A stretch of DNA of 64,000 nt from JBDRMV01 sp043825615 (GTDB lineage: Bacteria > CG03). Position 1 is the first letter of the stretch. Every line of letters starts with the position of its first letter. The stretch is taken from assembly GCA_043825615.1 (NCBI GenBank), contig JBDRRS010000014.1:1-64000 (forward strand), in the 5' to 3' direction. The notes beneath the pieces were generated by a model. That model saw only the letters and a list, made by a program, of their open reading frames with translations, ran no database searches and was not told the DNA's origin. Below, in pieces: positions 56,814 to 64,000 of this stretch. The position numbers and the translations under genes are program-made.

Positions 56814-59771
56814 ATGAAAAGGTTTTGTGCCGGTTTGTTCCTGGGTCTTGTTTTTTTATTGTCAGCCAGGAGTTCATCCATGGCTTTACCATACCAAATT
56901 ATGACAGCCAGCGTCGCCGTAATTGACCCCGCAGGGGCGGACCTTAAAACAACCACTCTTAAGTTTGAAGATAAAATTAGAATTTCAATAGAAGTAAAAG
57001 AGCACGATGGAAGCGGTTATAACATTCCTGCTGCCAGCGGTACGGCATGGGCGAATATAGGCAATGTATTAGAGGGGATTACTCTTTTTGATGACGGTCT
57101 TACCAGCACCAGCACCCATTCCGACAATACTGCCGGGGATGGAATTTATAGCACGATTTTATCTATTCCCGCCGGTATTACTGTTTCCGCCGGAGAAATT
57201 AAAACGTATTTTACTTCATCGGGTACTGTTTCGGCGGAGAATGACGGGTATCCGTTTGGTGTGGATACGAGCACTTCCAACGACATTTCAATAACCATAG
57301 ATGCTACAAGACCGGTGGTAACCAATGTAGGGCTTTTGACTCTGCCGTACAACCCGGAGAAAGGTTATCTTAATATCAGTTACACATTGAACGAGGGATC
57401 CGTTATTCAGATAGAAATTTACCGCTCATCATATACCCCTGCCAACCTTATCCGGAAACTCACGCCTCCACCGGCTATGTTCGGCGACAATTTCGTTACG
57501 TGGGACGGTCTGGATGATGAGGGTTATATGGTCGGAACGCTCTTGAACGGTGTCATTAATGATTCAGGGTTGAACGGAAATCCGGACGGCGACTACAAGT
57601 GCGTGATAAAAGCCACCGACCTTATCGGGAACAGGGGCGAGGACTTAATCACAACCATCAAGGTCTCGACCGTTTTTCTTGAAGTATACGATATGACCGT
57701 TTCACCGAATCCTGTCACTCCTGATGATGATAATGTTAATGATAACCCGAATTTTAATTTAAAAATGCTTCTCAGAGGAAGTACGCTTCAGCTTAACAAT
57801 CTTGATTTTGATGTTGAAGCCAGCTCATCACCGTATAACAGGCCTTACGCGCTTCTTGCGCTGAATATGTACTCGTCTGCGGGGGAAAGAATTGATACGC
57901 TTGAGCAGGACTTAACTGACGGTGATTCCGACCCGTTTCCCAATGACTGGCCGAATTATGTTTCAACTGTGCCGTCACCGTATCTCTGGTATCCTTTTTC
58001 GTTTCCGCTGGCGGGCAGCGCGGGTTTGCCTATATGGGCTGATGGCGATGGCGCTGATGGAAACGATTGGGATATTCTGGTTCCATTTGACAGGGTTTCA
58101 GGAACCACAGATGAATATGAAGCAATTTTCTCTGTCAGACACATATTTAAATCACCTCCGGATAATGGCACCTATATTGAAAGAGCGCAGTTTGAACTGG
58201 TTGCTGCGGACTGGGTAGTAGAAATTGAGGAAAAAACATATACTGTACAGGTTGGGAGTTGGACTTATTCCTATGAAAATTTCCCCTTTCAAGTTTGTCA
58301 TGAAAAACCCGATTACACGCATTTCAGTCCTCTTTCCAATACGGTAGAACAGGTTTTTATAGTTGAGGACTCGCTGGCGGATGCCCTTGATTTTACGGCG
58401 CCGACAATTGTATTTACCGACCCTGGGCAGGATGAACAGAAACAGCAGGGCAAGGTTGATAAGGTATTTGCGTATTTAAATGACGGGCTCGGCGGTATAG
58501 GAGTGGATTTGGTTAATTCTGTCATATATCTTAAAAATCCCCTCGGAAACAAAGTGAGCGGCACACAGACGAATGACGGAGCAAATAAAATTTACTGGAA
58601 ACTTCCGGAAAATACGTATCTTGACGAAAGCGGAGTATATACCATTGTTGTCGAGGCGGTTGATAAGAGAGGAAATACCACAGGAGAGGTTGAATGCACA
58701 TTTACTGTTATTGACACATTGCCGCCGTATGTTGTAAGTACCAAACCCGAAGAGAATATTCTTAAGAACGGAAGTTTTTCTATGGGAAGCGCAGATATTG
58801 CCGAGTTTACAATTATCCTTTTTGATGAAGGCGTAGGTCTTGACGGAGCCAGAACCAAGCCGACCATGACTCTGGAAAAAGATGAAGCAGTGGTTGCAAG
58901 TTCAACAACATGGGTATCCAGCCCCAACTCCGACAGTTTTACTCTTACGCCGAACAGCTTGCCGATAGCCGCGGGAAACTATGAACTCAAAATTACCGCT
59001 TATGATAAAAGTGGAAACGCCAAGGCGTTTTCATACCTCTTTACGGTTAGCGGCGTTGGCGCTGTTTATGTTTCTTACGGGGGGCTTACTTATATGACCC
59101 TTCCTGCCGGAACTACCATCTATAGCGGTGGAGTTTCAACAGAGTCTGTCAGTGTAAAGTCACCTCTGCCCGTCCTTACGAACTGGGATGAGGCGCATTT
59201 CGGGTCTGTCGGAGATGTAATTGATTTTGAGCCGGATAGTTTAAGTTTTTCCAAAACCGTAACTCTCACCATGCACTATACGGATGAAGATATTGCCAGC
59301 GTGTCTGACGAGAATGACCTGCTTATTTATGGATATAGCGCCGCAGATGGATGGAGTTCATTAAGCGGAACTGTCGTTGATGCCGCAAATAATCGGATAA
59401 ATCTGCAGATTAATTCCGGAACGACCCTCGCCGAAAGGTATATCGTGGGTTATATCCTCCCCCCAAGGGTCAGTTCCTTCACAGAAATGGTAAAAGCGTA
59501 TCCCCAGCCGTCGAAAAAAGGTTCTATAACTTTTGCGTATGACAAAGCGCTTTTTTCCGGTGAAGTCACGGAACAGGTTGAAATTTATACGATTTACGGC
59601 GAAAAACTTTGGGAAAGAACACAAAAATCTAATCCCGCTTCCGGAGCAATTACATGGAATTACAAAAGTAATTATTCTGCCCTTGCCCCGGGTGTTTATA
59701 TTTACAGATTGACAGTGTGGGATGCAACAAAATCGTATGAAGCGGTGAAGAAAGCGGTGATATACAAATGA
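56814..59771 (+). CDS. Large secreted surface protein with T9SS/FlgD-like C-terminal domain
   Basis: The 985-residue protein has a signal peptide (KRFCAGLFLGLVFLLSARSS), a series of Ig-like or FlgD-like segments (YKCVIKATDLIGNRGEDL; GVYTIVVEAVDKRGNTTGEV; YELKITAYDKSGNAKAFSYL), and a C-terminal module from about residue 895 (VKAYPQPSKKGSITFAYDKA to APGVYIYRLTVWDATKSYEA). That module has the pattern of type IX sorting domains. A Ca-binding-like segment VTPDDDNVNDNPNFNLK lies near residue 330. It overlaps by ATGA the PorV-like gene, mirroring 1383-4945. ATG 56814 is chosen because the signal peptide starts there. Confidence 0.75.
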   Translation: MKRFCAGLFLGLVFLLSARSSSMALPYQIMTASVAVIDPAGADLKTTTLKFEDKIRISIEVKEHDGSGYNIPAASGTAWANIGNVLEGITLFDDGLTSTSTHSDNTAGDGIYSTILSIPAGITVSAGEIKTYFTSSGTVSAENDGYPFGVDTSTSNDISITIDATRPVVTNVGLLTLPYNPEKGYLNISYTLNEGSVIQIEIYRSSYTPANLIRKLTPPPAMFGDNFVTWDGLDDEGYMVGTLLNGVINDSGLNGNPDGDYKCVIKATDLIGNRGEDLITTIKVSTVFLEVYDMTVSPNPVTPDDDNVNDNPNFNLKMLLRGSTLQLNNLDFDVEASSSPYNRPYALLALNMYSSAGERIDTLEQDLTDGDSDPFPNDWPNYVSTVPSPYLWYPFSFPLAGSAGLPIWADGDGADGNDWDILVPFDRVSGTTDEYEAIFSVRHIFKSPPDNGTYIERAQFELVAADWVVEIEEKTYTVQVGSWTYSYENFPFQVCHEKPDYTHFSPLSNTVEQVFIVEDSLADALDFTAPTIVFTDPGQDEQKQQGKVDKVFAYLNDGLGGIGVDLVNSVIYLKNPLGNKVSGTQTNDGANKIYWKLPENTYLDESGVYTIVVEAVDKRGNTTGEVECTFTVIDTLPPYVVSTKPEENILKNGSFSMGSADIAEFTIILFDEGVGLDGARTKPTMTLEKDEAVVASSTTWVSSPNSDSFTLTPNSLPIAAGNYELKITAYDKSGNAKAFSYLFTVSGVGAVYVSYGGLTYMTLPAGTTIYSGGVSTESVSVKSPLPVLTNWDEAHFGSVGDVIDFEPDSLSFSKTVTLTMHYTDEDIASVSDENDLLIYGYSAADGWSSLSGTVVDAANNRINLQINSGTTLAERYIVGYILPPRVSSFTEMVKAYPQPSKKGSITFAYDKALFSGEVTEQVEIYTIYGEKLWERTQKSNPASGAITWNYKSNYSALAPGVYIYRLTVWDATKSYEAVKKAVIYK

Positions 59772-60775
59772 CAAAAAGAGAAATTGAGAAAATAAAAATT
59801 AAGAGATTAAGGGGTTCTATTTCCCCCTTTAGTAAAGGGGGATTAAGGGGGATTTTCGCTTTACTTTTCACGTTTACCGCTTTACCCTTCACGCTTTACG
59901 CAGGCGGGGAGGGGACGACCGCCGCCCAGTTTTTAAAAATTGCGTTAAACCCGCAAATAGAAGGGAAGGGCGGAGCCGGAGTCGCTTCTTTTAACGACGA
60001 AATTTTTTACAATCCCGCTTCAATTTCAAAAGTAAAGAAAGTCAGCAGCCGGGCGGGCTACGTCTCCTGGTTTGAGGACATTTCCAAGGCGAATGTTTTC
60101 TGCGCGGTTCCGCTGGGGCGCAGCGACTGGAAACTGGCAGGCGACCTGTCATATTTTAAAATCGGGGGGTTAAAGTCATATACGAGTGCGACGGATCCGG
60201 GGACAGGGTTTGACAGGAACAGCGCCGCTTTTTCCGTCGGAGTCGCCAGAGGTGGAGATAAGGTTTCTTTCGGTCTCGTGATAAAAGGAATTTCCGAAAA
60301 ATACGATGCTGAAAGCGGCTCCGCTTTTGCGGCTGATGCGGGAGTGATTTTTTCTCCGGCGAATAATATTTCTCTCGGATTTTCCGTCCAGAATTTCGGA
60401 ACGAAACTTGGAATATCGGATGTTGAGAAAAAACTGCCTGAAAATAAAAAATTGGGAATATGCTTAAGGCCCGCCGGGATTCTTGAGTTGAATTTTGACA
60501 TTGATATGCCGTCTGATTCCGATAACCGCAGTCATTTCGGCGCGGAAATTGAATTTGCGAAGAATTACTTTTTGAGAGCCGGCCAGCAGACATTCGGGGA
60601 AATCAGCGGGGCGACTTTCGGTTTCGGGATGAAATTTCCCGCTTCTTCACGCTCTTCATGGAGGGGTTCTCCAGCTGTCGGCGAAAGCGAAAACATGATA
60701 TCGGTGGATTACGGTTATCAGAGCAATCCGGAATTTGACGCCATTCACAGATTTTCCGTCGGCGTTGAATTTTAA
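59768..60775 (+). CDS. PorV/PorQ-like outer-membrane protein
   Basis: The 335-residue barrel has TAAQFLKIALNPQIEGKGGA GVASFN and EIFYNPASISKV, typical of the PorV family. It has no TPR tail, unlike the other three in the window. The N-terminal SISPFSKGGLRGIFALLF is encoded by a known dispersed repeat (about 59820-59852), and the signal core by heptamers. It is coupled to the upstream surface protein by ATGA. Confidence 0.78.
   Translation: MTKREIEKIKIKRLRGSISPFSKGGLRGIFALLFTFTALPFTLYAGGEGTTAAQFLKIALNPQIEGKGGAGVASFNDEIFYNPASISKVKKVSSRAGYVSWFEDISKANVFCAVPLGRSDWKLAGDLSYFKIGGLKSYTSATDPGTGFDRNSAAFSVGVARGGDKVSFGLVIKGISEKYDAESGSAFAADAGVIFSPANNISLGFSVQNFGTKLGISDVEKKLPENKKLGICLRPAGILELNFDIDMPSDSDNRSHFGAEIEFAKNYFLRAGQQTFGEISGATFGFGMKFPASSRSSWRGSPAVGESENMISVDYGYQSNPEFDAIHRFSVGVEF
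59820..59852 (+). repeat. CCCCCTTTAGTAAAGGGGG repeat inside a signal peptide
   Basis: CCCCCTTTAGTAAAGGGGG followed by ATTAAGGGGGATT is a palindrome plus a direct repeat and encodes SPFSKGGLRGI in frame. I recall this peptide from many unrelated proteins in environmental genomes, where it marks a dispersed DNA repeat. Confidence 0.65.
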
Positions 60776-60797
60776 CTTCCCTCCCTCGTATTTTTAG

Positions 60798-60998
60798 ACG
60801 GGTAACATTTTTTACCAAATCAAAAATAAGATACTCAGTTTAGGAACCGAACCAAGACCTTCCTGTTGTGAAAAACTAACAAAAAAAGAAGGGTATTGCA
60901 TCAGGGTCAGAAACTTCAGAATTCTCTACAGAATCGACGACAAGAACAAAGAAATTTTTATCTACAGGGTCAAACACCGGCGGGAAGTATATAGATAG
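60798..60998 (+). pseudogene. N-terminally truncated RelE-type toxin remnant
   Basis: The frame 60798-60998 reads KILSLGTEPRPSCCEKLTKK, EGYCIRVRNFRILYRIDDKN and KEIFIYRVKHRREVYR. This matches the C-terminal two-thirds of RelE/ParE toxins (PRPxGCxKL, GYxIRVxxxRIxY, HRREVY). The N-terminal strand, helix and start codon are missing, with a TAG at 60795-60797. No antitoxin gene is adjacent. Confidence 0.65.
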
Positions 60999-61020
60999 GT
61001 CTTTTCCGGGATAATGCTGA

Positions 61021-61428
61021 CTAACCCATATCTCTTATGAAGGTTAGCATGCTTTTTTCAAAATCTTCCAACAATTTAAAGTGCGAATTCTTTATCTTAC
61101 CGTAGATTTCTAAAGCCTGCTGCGCATCGTAAATATGAGATGTTTTGTTTCTATCTTCCAGCATGTCTATCCATCCCTGGCCGTCTTCAATCATTTTTAC
61201 CTTGAATGCCTCTTTTATTATCAGGCGGGGCGTCTCTGATTCAATGCCGGCGTGATTTAATACTGCTTTGGAAAGTTTCCATGCCAGCTCAAACGTGAAT
61301 TCAAACCTTTGAATTGTTCCGTCAGCCACAATGCTGCCCTTAGATAAGTCCTCTCCGAGGGCTTCTTTTAATCTTGCTAAAGCATTTTTGAAATCCGAAT
61401 AAATTTCATTAATCTTTTCTATGCTCAT
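61021..61428 (-). CDS. hepT: HEPN toxin HepT-like (HI0074 family)
   Basis: The 135-residue helical protein has QRFEFTFELAWKLSKAVLNH and the HEPN motif RNKTSHIYD (R-x4-H). With a MNT nucleotidyltransferase it forms a type VII toxin-antitoxin pair in which MntA AMPylates the HepT ribonuclease. Overlaps mntA by 20 nt. Confidence 0.85.
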   Translation of the reverse strand: MSIEKINEIYSDFKNALARLKEALGEDLSKGSIVADGTIQRFEFTFELAWKLSKAVLNHAGIESETPRLIIKEAFKVKMIEDGQGWIDMLEDRNKTSHIYDAQQALEIYGKIKNSHFKLLEDFEKSMLTFIRDMG

Positions 61429-61756
61429 AAATCACGCTCCCTTTTGCTAAAATATTTTTTATTAATTTTTCTTTTGTAATTGCGTAAAAATTAATGACAT
61501 CAAACTTTAAAGGTATTTTCACATCTTCGTTTAAGGTATGCTTTATTATGTTAAAATCCCTATCCGACCACCCCTTTGCAAAAACGGCTATATCTATATC
61601 CGAGGTTCTTTTAAAAATTTTTGTCGTTCTTGAACCGAATAAAACTATTTTCTCTGCTTTTTTGTATGATAAAATTATTTTTATTATTTGTTCCGCAACA
61701 GCATTATCCACGCCGTTAATTACTCTTCCCGCGTTATTTTGTCTGTTATTTGTCAT
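61409..61756 (-). CDS. mntA: MntA-like minimal nucleotidyltransferase antitoxin
   Basis: The 115-residue protein has the signature VLFGSRTTKIFKRTSDIDIA, the GS-x10-DxD of the MNT family, plus the later Asp in KFDVIN. It neutralises HepT by nucleotidylation. It overlaps the end of the PorV-TPR gene by 11 nt and hepT by 20 nt on the minus strand, so the pair is expressed with a surface-protein operon. Confidence 0.85.
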   Translation of the reverse strand: MTNNRQNNAGRVINGVDNAVAEQIIKIILSYKKAEKIVLFGSRTTKIFKRTSDIDIAVFAKGWSDRDFNIIKHTLNEDVKIPLKFDVINFYAITKEKLIKNILAKGSVIYEHRKD

Positions 61757-63515
61757 CTGTCATCTTCTTTTGTGCCTGTTTCAGCAGTTTTTTTACGCTT
61801 TTGTCTTCGGGGTCAATTTGCAACGCTTCTTCCGCCAGTTTTATTGCCTCTTCGTATGATTGGCGGTCCAATTTCTGCTGTATCTTTCTTTTCAGTAATC
61901 TGATTTCGGCTTCTTTTTCTCTTTTCAAGCGCTGTTCCTGCGCGCGTATATCCGCCTTTTTCCGGTTATCAATTTCCGTAAGCAGCGATTTGGCTATTTT
62001 GTTTTCAGGGGCGATGTTAAATATTTCCGCAATTGTTTGAGTTGATTTGACATAGTCCTTACTTCGGATATATTTGCGCGCATCTCTTATCAGATTCCTG
62101 ATTTCCTCGGTTCTTTTCCTCTCCAGTTCCGCTTCTTTTTTCGCTTGCAGTTCTTCTTCGGACACAGGCGTTTCTTTTTTCATATCAATTTCTTTATTTT
62201 TTTCAATATCCCTGAGCAGCGCTCCGGCCTGCCTGTTTTTCGGGTCGCTCTTGAGGATTTCCGCAATTGTTTCAGCCGCTTTTTCGTAGTCCTTGCTTCT
62301 TATAAGTTTGCTGACATCCCGTATTAAGTTCCTTATTTCAGCGGTTCTTTTTTTCTCCAGTTTTTCCGCTTCTTCCTTTTCTTTTTCCTTTTGCTGTTTT
62401 TTCAGTTTTCGGGTTTCCCTGTCCGAAAGGATTTTATTGATTTCATCATCGCCGATCGTTCTGCCGAACCGGCAGAGAAAAGAAAAATAATGACTCGAAA
62501 ATCCGCCGCCCATATTCAGAGGGAAGGTATATGCGTAATCAATCTGCACTGCTTTGGTGAAGTTGCCGAAAATATTTTGGAAGCAGAAACCTGCGGAAAA
62601 GAAGTCGGGGCTTATGCCGCCCCTTAACCCGAAATTGCGGAAGAACGGCCAGGTCTCCATAGAGAGGATGTAATTCAGCCGGTCGGAAGTTCTCAGGTAA
62701 GAAGCGTTTCTGTAATCGATTTCCAGATGGAAAGTCGTATCGTACAGCCGTAGGAATCCTTTTTTATTTAACGCAATTCCGCTTTTGAAAACGAGCGGCA
62801 CGGCGTCTTTTTCTTTCAGCCCCACGTCGGCGGGCAGCAGGTTCTGACAGCAGATGCCCACGTTAACTGAATCAAATTTCAGCAGGACTCCTCCGTCAAC
62901 CGTAAAAGCGTTTTTTGAAGTTCCGCTTTGAAGGACAGGGTCGGCCGCCGTATATTTATCTTTGTAGGAATATTCATGCCCGAGCAGTTTCAGATTGATT
63001 CCCCAGAACGCTTTTTTAAGAGAGAGAATGTATGTTGACTCGGAATAAATATCCGAAAGGGAAAGAATATTGCTTCCTGCGCCGAGGATTCCGTATTTGA
63101 CAGGGATGTTAAAAGCGAGTATATTTTGTTTCAAAGAATCGTCAAGCGATGAGAGAAGGTTGTTATAACCGGCTCCTGCCTCTATCCTTTTAACGCCGGG
63201 CACTCTTGCGGGGTTTGAAAAAATTGACAGGGCGTCCCCGTCCATTGCGACGTTGCCGCCGGCGAGGGCCGCCTCCCGCGCGTTTGAAAAGGGCTGGTTG
63301 AAAGCCGCATGGGAATGGGATATTAAGATAATAAACAGGAAAAAGATTACACTTAATTTCCCGATTCTTGTTACGGGCAGCGGAGCTGCCTGCCGGAGAC
63401 GCTCACGTGTGCGTCTCGCTCCGGCAATCCTGCGGGCATACTGTAAAACTCCTCGGATTGACGGCTCCGTCAGGCACCATCCGCAACCCGGAAGATACTC
63501 ACATGTTTTTTTCAT
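61746..63515 (-). CDS. PorV-like outer-membrane protein with coiled-coil/TPR tail and repeat-derived N-terminus
   Basis: The 589-residue protein starts at ATG 63515, overlapping the preceding stop (ATGA). Residues about 3-48 (CEYLPGCGWCLTEPSIRGVL and onward) are encoded by the palindromic repeat at 63378-63500; the real signal peptide (KLSVIFFLFIILISHSHAAF) follows. The mature protein has SNAREAALAGGNVAMDGDAL and IFSNPARVPGV, a PorV-like start, and barrel strands to about 350. Then Lys/Glu-rich coils alternate with repeated helices (RNLIRDVSKLIRSKDYEKAA; RNLIRDARKYIRSKDYVKST). The repeat seems to have been inserted between the first codons and the signal peptide without a frameshift. Export may be altered. 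Confidence 0.7.
   Translation of the reverse strand: MKKTCEYLPGCGWCLTEPSIRGVLQYARRIAGARRTRERLRQAAPLPVTRIGKLSVIFFLFIILISHSHAAFNQPFSNAREAALAGGNVAMDGDALSIFSNPARVPGVKRIEAGAGYNNLLSSLDDSLKQNILAFNIPVKYGILGAGSNILSLSDIYSESTYILSLKKAFWGINLKLLGHEYSYKDKYTAADPVLQSGTSKNAFTVDGGVLLKFDSVNVGICCQNLLPADVGLKEKDAVPLVFKSGIALNKKGFLRLYDTTFHLEIDYRNASYLRTSDRLNYILSMETWPFFRNFGLRGGISPDFFSAGFCFQNIFGNFTKAVQIDYAYTFPLNMGGGFSSHYFSFLCRFGRTIGDDEINKILSDRETRKLKKQQKEKEKEEAEKLEKKRTAEIRNLIRDVSKLIRSKDYEKAAETIAEILKSDPKNRQAGALLRDIEKNKEIDMKKETPVSEEELQAKKEAELERKRTEEIRNLIRDARKYIRSKDYVKSTQTIAEIFNIAPENKIAKSLLTEIDNRKKADIRAQEQRLKREKEAEIRLLKRKIQQKLDRQSYEEAIKLAEEALQIDPEDKSVKKLLKQAQKKMTDDK
63378..63500. repeat. Palindromic repeat in the N-terminal coding region
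   Basis: GGGCAGCGGAGCTGCC (63377-63392), CCGGAGACGCTCAC / GTGCGTCTCGCTCCGG, and TTGACGGCTCCGTCAG are inverted repeats. The block resembles 10770-10820 upstream of motA. It is read through in frame on the minus strand by the PorV-like gene. Confidence 0.6.
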
Positions 63516-64000
63516 TTTGCTATGACGACAGCGCCGTTCTTTGTGACGCCGTCTTTTTCCACCCGGTATATGTATATGCCGCTTTCGGCGGTTTTTCCCT
63601 CTTTGCTTTTGCCGTACCACCGGGGCTCGTCCGTTATTTCCTTTATTATTTTGCCGGAGAGAGAGTAAATCGTTATTTTGAACGGCTTGTTAAGGCCGAC
63701 GAATTCAATGTAATCGTTTATCCCGTCGTTGTTGGGCGTAAAGATTTTTCTTTTCGGAAGATAGTCGGGAAGCCCGAAGGTCTGATTGCTTTTTAACGGG
63801 AAGACGCCGAACAGACCCAGATTGTAAATGTTTGCGGAAATCGTATCGGAAGAGGTGTTGACTTCTCCGCCGAGGTACCGCCAGTTGAAACCGTCCCAGT
63901 AAAAAATTCCGAGGTCTGTTTCATCACTCCCGCTTTTGTCTTCCTGCCCGTCGCCGTCAAAGTCAAAATAAATCAAAGTTAATTTTACCCCGTCGGAAAA
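63512..64000 (-). CDS. C-terminal part of a surface protein with gliding-associated domain (partial)
   Basis: The frame is open from the window edge (on the minus strand) to TGA at 63512-63514. The visible 162 residues contain FDFDGDGQEDKSGSDETDL, then GIFYWDGFNWRYLGGEVNTS, and the CTD starting FTPNNDGINDYIEFVG and ending SGIYIYRVEKDGVTKNGAVV IAK. This is the CHU_C/FlgD-like module also seen at 1383-3347 and 6640-7047. Its start is beyond the window. It is coupled by ATGA to the PorV-TPR gene, the third such pair here. Confidence 0.8.
   Translation of the reverse strand, partial: FSDGVKLTLIYFDFDGDGQEDKSGSDETDLGIFYWDGFNWRYLGGEVNTSSDTISANIYNLGLFGVFPLKSNQTFGLPDYLPKRKIFTPNNDGINDYIEFVGLNKPFKITIYSLSGKIIKEITDEPRWYGKSKEGKTAESGIYIYRVEKDGVTKNGAVVIAK

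Noticed and set aside
1..64000. rRNA or tRNA genes
   Set aside because: Spacers are short or repeat-filled; no T-arm consensus or rRNA-like conserved block was recognised by eye.

Overview
The window looks like a chromosome piece from an uncultivated Gram-negative (diderm) bacterium. Diderm features are LolC/LolD, PilQ secretin, SecDF-YajC, two O-antigen-ligase-type proteins and several PorV/PorQ-like outer-membrane barrels. McsA/McsB protein-arginine kinase, two-subunit GlyQ/GlyS, peptidase A24 and many short dispersed palindromes, together with FlgD-like or gliding-associated C-terminal domains, resemble candidate phyla of the Elusimicrobiota/Omnitrophota/Desantisbacteria kind. This placement is inference; there is no 16S or tRNA gene here. 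TAA, TAG and TGA all act as stops, and ATG, GTG and TTG starts are used.

Layout. 1-7.0 kb: tandem small secreted proteins, fibronectin/CTD surface proteins, a PorV-TPR barrel, a CBM48-like TPR protein, a HAMP protein and a MerR fragment. 7.1-15.1 kb: a second PorV-TPR barrel followed by a FliF/FliG-like fusion, MotA, MotB, a histidine kinase, a response regulator and a second MotB-like protein with TPRs; no other flagellar gene is present. 15.2-21.6 kb: GT-C enzyme, toxin remnant, BrnT/BrnA, then type IV pilin, O-oligosaccharyltransferase-like ligase, prepilin peptidase and CoaE. 21.6-41.1 kb: mostly housekeeping genes (YfhO-like, TrpD, RdgB, metallopeptidase, GGDEF-HEAT, NfeD, LysS, LolCD, IlvE, McsAB, GT-C, GlyQS). 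41.2-56.7 kb: L25-Pth, DUF502, PilMNOPQ, a TPR membrane protein and ligase, Tgt-YajC-SecDF, FtsZ, PilT, PgeF. 56.8-64 kb: a 985-residue surface protein with a sorting-like C-terminus, a PorV-like barrel, a RelE remnant, and on the minus strand a CTD protein, PorV-TPR and a MntA/HepT toxin-antitoxin pair.

Most interesting system. The 9.27-15.12 kb locus appears to encode a compact flagellar-type rotary motor without a flagellum. A signal peptide, a FliF-RBM3-like periplasmic domain, one membrane span and a FliG middle/C-terminal module are fused in one protein. It is followed by a MotA, a MotB with Asp32 intact, a two-component pair, and a second MotB in which the ion-binding Asp is Asn. Its position between PorV/CTD surface-protein genes suggests a role in surface-protein movement or gliding. 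A second motility system, type IV pili with the PilT retraction ATPase, is also encoded.

A second theme is repeats. Several families of palindromes, a MITE-like pair and degenerate heptamer repeats sit in intergenic spaces, at stop codons, over start codons, and in frame inside protein-coding genes. Several promoters place the predicted transcription start at the start codon, suggesting leaderless mRNAs.
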